In this document: one piece after another, positions 1-17,400 of the stretch
Layout of the letters: every line of letters starts with the position of its first letter
How positions within the stretch are numbered: the first letter of the stretch is position 1
Source of the DNA: Diplosphaera chodatii
Lineage: Eukaryota; Chlorophyta; Trebouxiophyceae; Prasiolales; Stichococcaceae
DNA length: 64,000 bases
Direction of reading: 5' to 3'
NCBI GenBank assembly: GCA_032358165.1
Contig: JAALGY010000021.1
Location: 248,001-312,000, forward strand
Translations under genes and position numbers: made by a program
Notes under the pieces: generated by a model
The model's database searches: none
Told to the model about the DNA's origin: nothing
Seen by the model: only the letters and a program-made list of their open reading frames with translations

Positions 1-845
1 TTGCCGCGCGTGCCGATAGCATCACCTGTCCGCAGACCATGTGCTGAAAAGCGTCACGTGCTGCTGACTGAGGATGCTGTTGGCGAAGAGGAATCGTAGA
101 ACCGACTCGGCGGTCCGGGAAGGTGCGGTAACTGAAGATGACCATGTGGCACGACACAGTCAATGCAGGTAGCGCTTCGGCGCACGGTTGCAGCCGCACC
201 CTCAAACTTTGTGCCTCCCTTCCCCATGTCTGGACGCTTGCCGAAAGCCCTTACCGCGTGATAGAAACTGTGGAACGTCGTTCATGCGTCAGCTTCAATG
301 CTAGTCACCACATGCGCGCACAACACCTCACAACACCAGTGAAATGACAAGACGTCAGGCCAGCCACTCTCCTCGCAGTTTTGATGCTTTCAGGCATTCG
401 TTCGAGGTTTGTATCATACAAGCATGCCGGCCGCTGGGCTGCAGTCAGGCAAGGAAGAGGTCATCACGGAGTTCTGGCAACCTGTACTGCACAAGTACGG
501 GATGCACTTCCTTTGAAATCCAAAAGCATGCAGGTGCTGATGCTAATGTGTTGCCTTTGTGCGTCGGTGCAGCCTTTAAGTATCTTGCTTAGATCGCTGT
601 GTAGTCTGCTCTCAATCTGGGCCCCCTTGAAACGACCATTGCCTTGATTAGCGTCCTGAGGCTGCGTTGCAGTGGGGTTGTGCAGCGCAACGCTCTGCAA
701 TAGAACTCGCCAGTACTGAAATCAACTGCACCAGTTGAGCATGTGCAGGGCATAACAGCACCAAAGCGGCTGACTGTCAGCGTCCGCTTGGCATGTAGAC
801 CAGCTGCGGGAACTGGGGTGCTGCACTGGTGCATCAGGAATCAAC
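1..845. other. Left-edge region with no supported gene
   Basis: No family is recognisable here. Two short pieces could be 3' ends of a plus-strand gene that begins before the window. One is a frame open from base 1 to a TAG at 97-99, ending in an acidic tail (GEEES). The other is a 23-codon stretch that follows a CAG acceptor at 442-444 and stops at TGA 514-516 (reading EEVITEFWQPVLHKYGMHFL). Neither is long enough to assign. The remainder is probably the 5' flank of the polymerase epsilon gene that starts at 846. Confidence 0.3.
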
Positions 846-3800
846 ATGCCCGGCATCACGGACCGCAAGCTGGTGCAGGAGCAGGCATCACTGGCGGGCT
901 TCCGGCTGGAGGACAAATCCGTTAAGCTACTCCTGCAATGGCTGGCAAACGGCGCCAATGAGGAGGAGCTGCAGCAGCTGTTCAGCATCGTGGACACCGG
1001 TAGGTGGCGGACCAGCAGACGTTGCGTGGGATGACATTTCGTTTGCAGGCGTGCGGTAGTCAGTCTGCCCTAGTCTGTCCACAGTATCATGGAGCGCAGT
1101 TGCTCACGGCTTACATACATTGGGCAGGTGGATCCATCAAGGTGACATGCGAGCACATCGAGGATGCACTGGAGAAGATGCACGGAAGCACGCAGGGGAA
1201 GGACTTCATTCAGGTGCTGTGCATCATGGGCTGGCTGCTGCATGGCTTGCTCAAGGCTCTAGGCAAGGTTGATCGAGCACACCATACACTCGCGGGCATG
1301 CACAGCATTCGTGCTTCTACTGGGTTGGAGGGGCTTATCAGTTTTCTCAACGAAACGCTGCTTGCTGCAGATCATCAGCGCTTTTGATGTGCCGAAGATG
1401 CTGTACGAGCCGGTGCGCAAGTGCTTCTACCAGGCCGCAACGCCGCCCAAGCTGCTGGCTGCAGCAGAGGTGCACAAGCTGGGTACTGGTCGCATGTCGC
1501 AGATAGACTGGCTATCGTCAATGCCCATGAATGCATCATCTACGGCAGTGAGTCGCGACTGACTGGTTTTGTTGACGAATGTGCAAGAGGCTACAAGCAG
1601 CGGCACACCTACAGCTTCAATACTACACAGGACAAGATGGACCTGTACATCAACCGCTTCTACCTGGTGCACCAGCGGCTGCGGCGGAAAAAGGGCTGGT
1701 ACCGCCCCGCGGTCGTGGACGCCTCCACTGACAGCTTCGTGGAGGTTGGCTGCTCTGAGACTGGCAAACACCTGACTCATGGAAGCGCAATGCAGCCCTC
1801 TGCTGGTCTGGAGCCCAAAACGACAGTTGTGAGCAGCGCTGTGTGCCTGGAGCATCAGCACATTGCAGACATGGCCCTTGTGTTTGCTGGATGTTGCGTC
1901 CTGTCACCGCTGCAGCTCACGGAGCTGAAGGCCATGCTGGGGGTGGTGGACGAGACGCGCATCGTGGTGGGCTGCATCACACAAACGCAGGACGGCCGCT
2001 ACAGCCTGGAGGACCTGTCCGCCTCGCTGCCCCTGGACCTGTCCGCCGCGCAAGTCGGCCACGGCTTCATCACAGGTGCTGCAAGCACTGTGCGCTGGGC
2101 ACTGCGTGTTTGCAAGTGCATGTGCAGGGCGTCCATCGGGATGACTGGCAGCAACAGCAAATGGGTGCGGCTGCTGTCCCTCCAGTGCAGATGAGGTTCA
2201 AAGTTCACATTGTGAGTGTACACTGCAGAGAATTCTATCGTGGTGGCAGAGGGACACCTGCAGCACAATGGCACTTTCGCAGTTGTGGCCTTGGGCCTGC
2301 CGCCTGTGGAGTCTCGTGAGGAGTCGTTCAGGGCTGTCAAGGTGACAGACTTTCTGTGACTGACTGCTCGCAGCGTGGATGTAGCATGAGCGTGATGCAC
2401 GATGCAAAGGGCTTTACACCCTCGATAGCCTTCTTATCACCTTGCATGACGGGACCAGGCGCAAGACAGTATGTCCATGAATGCAGGGGTTGGACTTCTT
2501 TGGCGGGATGCCCCTCCGAGGCGATGACCTGCTGCAGGCAGCGCAGGTGCACCGCACAGCATCCGGCTGCTGCAGCTCACCTGCCGCACCACGCTCCTCT
2601 CCTGCACGGGGAACCTTCGCTCACGGCACATGTGCTGCCATGCAGTGGGACAGTGACAACCAGGACGACAGCGTGGTGGTGCTGTCCGACGTGTGGCTGG
2701 ACAGGCCTGAGACGCTTGACCGGCTGCGCACCCTGTTTTCAGGTGACACACTCCTACGCTGTGCCACCATGGGGCGGGAATGATTGTGGCATGGAGGTAC
2801 CACCTGACCGGAACAAAATGTCGTGACTTGACAGTACCTCCTGCTGCTCTGTGACAGCCCAAGCGCCCTACGCCAAAGGCGGCAGCACGAACGTGCAGAA
2901 TGTCGCCCGCGCAGGTTTTGAGGACACTGATGTGCCGCCAATGCTGTTCGTGCTGATGGGCAACTTCCAGTCAGATGCGGCTGCTGACTCCTCCGCCGGC
3001 TTCGTCGCCATCCGCGAAAACTTCAATGCTCTGGCCGCGCTGCTGCGCACCTTCCGACTCTTCCGGGTGCAGCTTCATGTGCCCCTCAGCTCCCATGCCT
3101 GACCACATGGACGCACGAAACTACGCCATGTGATGGAGTACACACAGTGCACGCCGCCGCAGCTGCTGTGCCACAGCGCAGGCTGGCATCCGTGTTCACC
3201 CCGAAGACCCAAAGCGCCCTCCTTCCATTAGCTGACCTCCGAGGGCCCGGCGCTGCCTGCAGGAGGGCAGCAAGATCCTGTTCGTGCCGGGGCCAAACGA
3301 CCCAGGGCCGGCTTCGGTGCTGCCGCAGCCGCCGCTGCCGAGCTACTTCACCGAGAGGCTGGCAGAGGAGGTGCCAGGTGTGGAAGGCTTTGCGTGCAGG
3401 GTGCACCCACGCCGTCCCGACCGGTCACAAGCTGGCATACAGGACTGGCACACCTACTCGTGAGCCAGTTCCCCACACGAGGCGGTCTGACTCGTGTGCG
3501 TGTTGTGTTGAACAGGGGCAGTGTTCGGCAGCAACCCGTGCCGCGTGCGGCACGGCACCCAGGAGCTGGTGTTCTTCCGCAACGACATCGAGAAGTGCAT
3601 GCGACGGCAGTGCCTTGTGTCACCGCCAGGTGTGTTTGCACGCCGTTCATAGCCGACAATTGCATCAATAGAGGCAGGGGCTGCATTATTGCAGCAGATT
3701 GTTGGACGATCAAGCTCACATGCCATCTTCACATGAATATCTATGTTCACACCGGCTGGCTGGGGCAATTTGGTTGGACATGTACACAGGGGACAATTCA

Positions 3801-4384
3801 CCAGAGGAGTCATTCCGGCAGCTGTCACTAACGCTGCTGCAGCAATCACACCTGGCGCCTCTGCCACTAGAGGCAAAGCCGGTGTACTGGTAAGTGACAT
3901 CACTTTGACCAGCTGCCTCAAGAGTTGCGTCAGAATGGTTGCTGTTTGCACAACGTCACGGGGTAGACACATGAAGTTGCACACCCAATAACTTTGTCCT
4001 GCAGGTTGGGCATCGCATCTGTAGTCGTCATGCGCATGCTGCGCACGCACGAATCTCCTGCTCTGCAGGCAGCACGATCACGCGCTAGCACTATACCCGC
4101 TGCCGCACCTGCTGGTCGTCGCAGATGCCGGAGGCTCCATGGCGACAGCACAGTTCGCAGATTGCCAGTGCCTAAACCCGGTGCGATGATGACCAACCAG
4201 GCCCAGTCCGTCGCATGGTGTTGCTCTAGTACATTGTGCGGCCAGCACCTTCTATCAATGTCGGCAACGGTCGTAAATCGTGATGCGCTATGTGCAGGGC
4301 TCCTTCTCAGCGAGCGGCACATTTGCGAGCTACGTGCCCGGCACCAGGGAAGTGCAGGAATGCGATATGCCTGATGATGCATGA
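846..4384 (+). CDS. DPB2: DNA polymerase epsilon subunit B (POLE2/Dpb2), multi-exon
   Basis: This is the non-catalytic B subunit of the leading-strand replicase, which tethers Pol2 to the CMG helicase in the nucleus. The frame opens at ATG 846 with MPGITDRKLVQEQASLAG, like the N-terminal helical domain of the family. Later exons match POLE2 in order: IISAFDVPKMLYEPV (~1370-1420), YLVHQRLRRKKGWYRP (~1660), the OB-fold stretch LEDLSASLPLDLSAAQ (~2010), GLDFFGG (~2485), VVVLSDVWLDRPETLDRLR (~2670), LFVLMGNFQSD (~2945), ILFVPGPNDPGPASVLP (~3275), GSNPCRVRHGTQELVFFRND (~3530) and HALALYPLPHLLVVADAGG (~4085). The last exon ends SYVPGTREVQECDMPDDA then TGA 4382-4384. As known for this family, the phosphoesterase-like fold is expected to be catalytically dead. 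The 3' end faces the Nudix gene tail to tail. The family is near certain; some internal splice sites are not. Confidence 0.92.
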
Positions 4385-4552
4385 TGCAGAGTGCTGTCCA
4401 TGCTTCATGCTGTGTAGAAGTTAGAACCAGGTCGTCTGATGGTGCGCTCTCAAGAAGTGTGCCGACAAGCAACCATACACAGTGCGCCTGTGGTACACGA
4501 TCAAGAGAAAAAACAATCATCATACAGCAGCTAGTATACAGCCCACAGCATG

Positions 4553-5383
<831 letters not shown>

Positions 5384-5781
5384 TGCGCAACTATCATGCG
5401 CAGCGCTCAGAGATGTAGTAGTGGATTGTCAAGGTGAGTCAAGCGCGCCACGGCAGCTTGGACGATTGTCTGCTGGTGCTGCATGTTTTCGTGCAGGCAT
5501 GATTTGGATTTTGAACGGCATGCATCGGCCCCTTGCAAACCTCAGTTGCTGTTTATAAATCTGCATGGCTGACATGTGCATCATGCAGCAGGGGAAGGCG
5601 TAGCAGCTTATTTTGAGACAATCAATCGTGAGGACAGCATGGCGACAGTTGCGCAAAGTTGCTGCTCAACGCTCAGACCAACTGACTGGCACACATCTGC
5701 AGAGTGCCCAACTGCTGAGCTGCCGCTACTCTGATATCCAGTATCATCAACACACTTTCATTCTGCTTTGCGCACGGCTGC

Positions 5782-5786
5782 TTACA
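5782..5786 (-). terminator. Putative UGUAA polyadenylation signal for CF0-II
   Basis: TTACA on the plus strand reads TGTAA on the minus strand, about 90 bases past the ATP synthase b' stop. UGUAA is the usual polyadenylation signal of green algae. It lies within the 5384-5877 gap, which otherwise shows only the 5' flank of the Nudix gene. Confidence 0.45.
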
Positions 5787-5877
5787 CACAGCGTCAGTCT
5801 GCAACGCCCGCATTGTTGCGATTTTCTTGCCGGCGGCTGGCGAGCAAGGGTCAGACTCCAGACACTCTTGCCAGCAG

Positions 5878-7615
5878 TCAGTCCAGGTTGACACCCTCCG
5901 GCAGCACCTGCTCCATGATCTCTGACGACAGCTTCGTGACCTGTGCAGCAGGCACAGGCCAAGACGGGTGAGGTCTCGGTGAGTTGAGGGTCAGGCCTGG
6001 AGGCGAAAAGCAGACAGAGTCGTGTGTAGGTTTAGGGGAACAGCACAGCACGACCAATATCATAGTAAGTTCCGTGCAGGCAGCACGGCATCTGCTGTCA
6101 GGCAGCCGTGAGGCGCACCTGCGCGTCCAGGTCCTGCAGCGCGGCGTCCTTCTCCTTCTCCAGCGTGTTCAGCGCCTCCTCCAGCTCCTTGTCGATGCGC
6201 TGCAGCAGGGAGCAAGCCACAGGTAAGCGACGCACCCTGCCGCCCAATGACACAGTGGACCCCACAGAACATGCGCCTGACTCACGAATGCTCAGGGGTA
6301 TCAGGTTCATGCGTTGCATGCATGGGAGGACGACCCACAGGTCACTGGTTGCGGCTCATGTTGAGAGAGGGTGTATGCTAGGTGTCAGCTGGCTAGCCAG
6401 TGCAGTCCCCGAGGGAGGTGGGTGAGCAGCGGGTGGCACTCACCGCCTTGACCTCTGCCAGCTTCTTGTTCTGCTCCTCCTGCGTGGAGGCCTTGGCCTC
6501 TGCAATGGTGGACTGCGCCTCCTTCCTCGCCTCCGACACCACGCGCTCGGCCTCCTCCTGCAGCAGGATTGTCATGAAATCATTACACTTTGGTGACGCA
6601 AATGTCAGACTGCAGCACGTCACGATCCGGAGTTGTGACTGGATGTGTAGACGGGTCAGGCACGGCTTCTGATGGCTGCTAGAGCGGCAGGAGTCTAGGT
6701 TCTGAGCTTCAGGGCAGCATACACGTGGCAGCGCACCTGCAGGCGGTTGAGCTCGCCGCTGTCATCCTTCACCGAGGCCAGCTTCTCCCGCAGGTACGCG
6801 TCGCGCTCCTCGAGTTGGCGCCCCACCGGACCGAACCAGGTCTTGTCCAGGAACACCTGTCGCATGGCAACTCGGGTTCTGCACCTCGTCGCGCGCGACC
6901 AGGCACTCCTGGTGCAGCTGGCACCCGGATGTGGCCCCAACATGGAGTTTGTACTGCCAATGTGTTTGCAGCACAGGGGCACTAACTACAAAACATGCAC
7001 TCACCATGAGAAACAGGAACTCCGCAACCATGATGGGCAGCGTCAGGTTGAAGTCGAAAATCTTGCCCGCCTCGGCCGCCGCTGGCATTGCCATGATCAT
7101 GTTGGCAACGAACGCTGCGGCTGCCGGCTTTACGGCCGCTGGGAGCTCAACCGCTCTGCACAGGTCAAGAGTGCAACGTTTCTCGTGGCTAACTCTGCAC
7201 AATCTCGATCTGCAACTCCAGTATGCCTAACCGGTGCGCTAGCCAAATTGGCTGATCAGCTGGCTTATCGAGCAGATCGCCCCACACAGACGCCTGCAAA
7301 ACAGTTGAGTGTCGCAATCCAGACGCCGTTGCCTCTGGGATTGCTTTGCTGCCCTTGCGACAGGACTGCAGAGCTGCTGATGAGCTGCCCAGCCCCTGGT
7401 GCCCCGGCTCGAGCAGGAACCCAAAATCAACAGGCAGCCTTGGTCTGCAAGCTACACATGACCAACCTGAGGCTGGACACTGCTGTCTGCAGGGGGCTGG
7501 CTTTCTGGCTGGAGGCTGCGACGGCGAGCCTGAGGCCCCGCTGCTGTGCGGGCCTGGCCGCGGCGTGGGCTGCGCTGAGGGGCCGGGCTGTCAGGGGCAT
7601 CGTCATCGCAGTCAT
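5878..7615 (-). CDS. ATPG: Chloroplast ATP synthase CF0 subunit II (b'), nucleus-encoded, 5-6 exons
   Basis: This is the peripheral-stalk subunit that, with plastid-encoded AtpF, links CF1 to CF0 in the thylakoid membrane. It opens at ATG 7615 with an Ala/Arg-rich transit peptide (MTAMTMPLTARPLSAAHAAA). A second Ala-rich stretch at ~7130 looks like a thylakoid-transfer segment ending AMPAAAEAG. The mature start KIFDFNLTLPIMVAEFLFLM (~7060-7000) is the single membrane anchor typical of b'. It is followed by FLDKTWFGPVGRQLEERDAYL (~6850) and then charged coiled-coil exons rich in E, K, A and Q (EEAERVVSEARKEAQSTIAE ~6555; KELEEALNTLEKEKDAALQD ~6190). The end is EIMEQVLPEGVNLD with TGA at 5878-5880. 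It shares a divergent promoter with the NSUN2 gene. The gene name follows plant and Chlamydomonas usage. Confidence 0.93.
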
Positions 7616-7711
7616 GACGTCCTGGGAGCTGCCGGGCTGGCTGTCGGAGGCGGTGCGTGGGAGACTCCGAGCGTTTGTATCGCATGCCAGAGCCTCTGAT
7701 CCACTTTTTCC

Positions 7712-7755
7712 AAGGGGTATAAAGAGTCCCTACTCTTATGCTCTTTATACCCCTT
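7712..7755. promoter_or_regulatory. Perfect inverted repeat with opposed TATA boxes (divergent promoter)
   Basis: The arms AAGGGGTATAAAGAG (7712-7726) and CTCTTTATACCCCTT (7741-7755) are exact reverse complements around a 14-base loop. Each arm therefore presents the same GGTATAAAGAG core on opposite strands: TATAAA at 7718-7723 (+) and at 7749-7744 (-). The minus-strand box lies about 130 bases before the ATP synthase b' ATG, a normal distance. The plus-strand box lies about 570 bases before the NSUN2 ATG. The rest of 7616-8292 shows no gene. Confidence 0.6.
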
Positions 7756-8292
7756 GACTTTCCTTCAGCACCGGGCAATCTTTACCAGCCAAAACCCCAG
7801 GACGCTGTATTCCAACATGCAAAACACAGTGAAGCCGAGTACTTTGCGAACTCGTCTCTGTGCGGACGTGCGAAGCAGCGAACGTTTGCAGACAGTACCG
7901 CTGCTCTCAAAGCATAGCGACGCGCTGCAGCATTGTCGCATGCGCGTTGCTGAGCGAATAGCATCTATCTGGGTGTCGACCTTTCGGGGCCGCCTCGAGC
8001 CGTTGCTGTGGTGCAGCAGGCCTTTGTGCCGCAAGGCTATGTTTAAAAGTACGAATGCACCTACATACTGGTTTCATTGAGGCTGGTAGCTGCCCCTCTC
8101 GTTCACGATCAGCCCTACGCGTGCATCATCTGGATTCACCATCACCATCCACAAACCCATGAACCCACCTCTGCTTATGACCTTGGCGGTGCAGGCTAAG
8201 CAGACCGGAGCGCATTGAGCCAATTCAGCAAAACACACGTTGCTGTGATCAAGTGGCACTGAGCGTGGGAGGCCTGCAGTGTATTGAGCGCC

Positions 8293-13956
<5,664 letters not shown>

Positions 13957-14747
13957 GCCGGCTCCTGCATCGCCGCTGGTCTGGTCGATGTGGATCCGCC
14001 CCAGCGGCTGTGCGACAGATGAGGGGCAGCAGTCAAGAGGGGGAGGCATGGCGTATGTTTGCCGTTGCCGCGATTGAATATCACAGCGTGAGGTGGAAGC
14101 TGCCAGATGGAGCGCAGCGCATCGGTCACACCGCCTCTGGGCTGTGCGCCCAGCATCTTCTATCCGAAGTGTGCGTTGGACAGCCTGACCACCAGCTCTC
14201 TGACAGCTACTTGCCAGCGCTGTCACCTTCAGAGAGAGACTGGCGCCATGCCTCTGCACAGCCGAAGAATATCTTGTCCCACTTCTTGGTTCTGCTGTGC
14301 AGTATGCAGCAATGCTCCTGCTGGCGAATATGCCAGTGACTCTCGAGAGGAGTGCCCATGCTGCATCTGTGCATTTCACACTTGACAGTTTCCAATGTGC
14401 TACAGCTGCTGCAGCGCCTCTGCCAGCATCACTGGCTCTCGGGAGAGAGGCGCCGCAAATGCTTGATGCACAGAACAGTGCTTTGTGGGCAGATTGTCAA
14501 GATCCCTGATTGTAACGTAGAAACAACAACATCATATCAAGATAGACCACCGAAGTCTGATGAACCTGAGCCCCCGACCCCACAAACAATCATCTGCCCC
14601 ACATGCCAGCTGCTACGTATTGTACACTATTGTTTGACATGACGTTGAGGAGATGAGACCAAAGCAACAAGAGCAGCATTGCCGTGTGATCTTCGTATCT
14701 GGCAACAAGTGCTACCACTGCTGCACTCTGTGATGCAGCAGACATCA
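13957..14747. other. Convergent 3' flanks of NSUN2 and F-box genes
   Basis: The gap lies between two genes that end toward each other. The only signal I can name is TGTAA at 14511-14515 on the plus strand, a candidate polyadenylation signal about 555 bases after the NSUN2 stop. Short open frames here have no recognisable content. Confidence 0.35.
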
Positions 14748-16489
14748 TCATGCAATGCTGATGGGAGTGAGCGGTGTGCACAGTGGATGATCCCCCCCCT
14801 CCGGATTGCTGATGTCATTGTCGCTGCCGGCGCCAGTAACAGTGCCCGCTGAGAGCTCCGACTCGTCCTGAAACAGTAGCGCACGTGGTCGTGTGCGCCG
14901 TGTCGGCTGTGCGTCCCTGCATATGCACACAATCGCTCGCTGCAGACAGAGCGTGCAAGTTGGCTTGAGATCCCCAGATTGCAGTGGCACATCAACGGTG
15001 CATGGCACCCTGTTACCGGGAAATGTCATCGTGATGCTGCTGCATGCATGCTGAATGTCAACAGGGTCTGACTCGTCCAGCAATGCCATCACCAGGGGTT
15101 GCGCCATCAAGCAAAACAGCTCGTATGCAAAGGGCAGCATGTGGCGCCCATGCGTGCAGTTGGTAGGAGAGCGTCTCGTTCCACAATGTTCGCCCCGTGC
15201 AGGTGTGAGAACGCACCATTCGGCGCTGCTGGCAGGGTCGGTGGAGGGTGGGCACAGCCCGCTCCGCTTGCCGGGCCGTGGTGGCAGACCGTGCGTGCTG
15301 TTCTGGTGGCTGGGCTGGTCGTGGTGCGGCGTGAGCAGGTTGAAGTGGAGCATCATGGCTGTGTCCATCTGCACCAGAGGTTGTAGAAATGGACATCAGA
15401 GGAGCGACTGGTATAACAGGTCGGCAGTCGGTTGGCATCAGTTACGAGTGTTGTACAACTCGTCTGGCTGTTGAACAATGCTCCCCTGAAGCAGCCTCAC
15501 CGTTGCACGAAGCTCTTTGCACACGCCAAACAGATTGCCGATCTCCTGATGTCGCAGCGTGCAGATGACCTTGAGCTGCATAGCAGCGGAGGCAGCTGTC
15601 ATTGTTGATCAGTTGGTGGGGCTGCCATGTTGGCAGCCCACAGCGCAACATTCATGCAACTGTCGAATGAGCGGCCACAGGGTGTGTGCACTGCAGGTCT
15701 CACCAGTACGTCTTCAGGCAAAGCCAGCAGCCCATCGCTGGGGCCAGCCTGTTGTGGCCGTGTGTAGCGGCTGGGGCGCTGCCCGAGCTGCTGCAGCTGG
15801 CGCCGGCGCCGTGAGAAGAAGCTGTACAGCTGCATGTGCACCGGATTGGCGACTGGGATTTGGACACTGAGGTTGCGTGGCGCCACCTTGGCACCAAGAC
15901 CGCTGCGCTGCTGCTGCTGCAGCTGCTGTTGCCTGGCATGGCATTGCTGTTGCCGCCGCTGTGCCGGCGGCGGCATCTGGGTTGCCCGCGCTTGCGGGAT
16001 GTCGTTGCCGCCGCCGCCGCCGCCGCTGCCGCCGCTGCTGCCAGCCCGCGATGTGACGGCACCATTGCAGAGTGTGTCCGAGGTTGCTCGCTCGGTGTAT
16101 CCGTCCCGGCGGCAGGCGAATGGTGCGGATGGTCCCAGCGGCGGCCGCGGGTGGGGCCGCTGCGAGCTGCGCTGCGTCTGCACCAGGCTGGCCAGGACCC
16201 CCGGCAGGATCGCCTTCTGGTGGGACACGGGCGGCTGCGCGGAGGGCTGCTGCGGGTGCTGAGGGGCCTGTTGGTGCTGGTGCTGCTGGCGGCTGTGCTG
16301 GTGCTGGCTGCGCTCTCGCAGTGGCTCCGGGTGGCCGCCTGCAGATCGCACCGCTGCCATCTGTGTGTCACCGTCTGCGTCCGGCTGCCGATCCTGCGAT
16401 GAGTCCGGCTGAGCGGGCAGTCGCTGCCCATCCCGCATGTCCCAGTGCCTGGGCATCGTGGCCATGCCGGCCACATCGCTGGTGCTCAT
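14748..16489 (-). CDS. F-box protein with polyQ/polyG N-terminal region, 4 or more exons
   Basis: It is a probable substrate receptor of an SCF ubiquitin ligase. The F-box is split across an intron: exon 1 ends LLALPEDVL (~15710) and exon 2 (~15575-15510) continues in phase LKVICTLRHQEIGNLFGVCK. Together they make a canonical F-box (LPxDVLxKVxCxLxHxxIxxLFxVCK). The next exon (~15360) gives MDTAMMLHFNLLTPHHDQ, resembling the HFNYTTP segment that follows the F-box in the small plant family around At1g61340. Before the F-box lies a low-complexity stretch with Gln runs (~15900-15960), a Gly run (~16000-16040) and His/Gln repeats (~16250-16310). The end is DISNPEGGDHPLC...ISIA with TGA at 14748-14750. 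The start at 16489 is the first ATG of the hydrophilic frame; the frame stays open to an ATG at 16810, so a longer N-terminus is possible. Confidence 0.72.
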
Positions 16490-17400
16490 GTTCCCTGGTG
16501 CCTCTGCTTCCAGCGCCTCCCGCTGTGCTGCCCTGGGGGAACGCTGATCTGCAGCACCTCCTTCGCCCAGTGGGGGCTGCGGAAAGTTGCTGCTGCCGCA
16601 GCGCGACCCCGAGACCCTGCCGCTGGGCTGGGCCTGCGCCTCTGGTGCGGGTGTAAATGCCCGCTCCTGCAGGCTCCAGCCGCGAGAGCGCTTGCCTGCA
16701 GGTGGAGTCCAAAGACGCACATGTATGGTTGTCAAGAAGGACGGCTGACCACCAGCGATGCGACCAATTGGGGCACACCCCGCCGGATGCACAAAACTCG
16801 GTGATAACATCTGCTTCGGACTGTGATACCTGCCATGCTGAGCAAGAATGTGCGCTGCCCGCACTCCACAGGTGCAGCCGTCGTTGCCAGGTGACTTGAA
16901 ATTTGAAATGGCCGCCGCCTTGTGGCAATCCTGGTGCTCCCGCAAGCACCGCAGCTAGTCCGTATTGATTAACAGCAGCAACGATACATCGTAAACGCTG
17001 ATCAGGCATGCTTTTACGGCGGCAATCTGGGCCGTCACCCGTTGACAATGTCGATGGGACTGCCTATCGCAGGTGAACGGCTCAGCAGCGACCCAATGAG
17101 ATTCGGCAAGCGGGCAGCATATTCCACGAGCAAGTGAAGCCGGCGCAGTTCAAAGCAGGGTGGATCACGCGCGTCTGAATGGTCTCAGCACACCTCCTGC
17201 AGATGGAACGCAGCTCTCGCTCCTGATCGGTGGGCTATCACAAGCCAGATCTGCAGCTTCGGCAGCGGACGGACTAGCTGCTCGACGACAATCGGCAAGC
17301 CGCCATGGGGAAAGGTGAATCAGCATGTGCTGCGTTATCTGCTAGATCAAAGACCGTTCTGAACATCATTGTACGTTCGTTGCCATAGAAAGTGTGCTCG
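16490..17400. other. Divergent 5' region between F-box and BTA1 genes
   Basis: The two neighbours point away from each other, so this should hold both promoters and 5' UTRs. A short frame from ATG 17305 (MGKGESACAALSARSK...) ends at a TAG near 17389 unless spliced; its possible donor GTACGT is in the wrong phase for the next BTA1 frame. I see no TATA-like pair here like the one at 7712. Confidence 0.35.

Noticed and set aside
6747..7757. 336-codon plus-strand open frame over the ATP synthase b' gene
   Set aside because: It is antisense to exons and introns of a clearly recognised gene and shows no domain; GC-rich antisense frames often stay open.
17305..17389. Upstream start of BTA1 at ATG 17305
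   Set aside because: The frame hits a stop, and the only good donor (GTACGT) is phase 0 while the next BTA1 frame needs phase 1 at the obvious acceptor.
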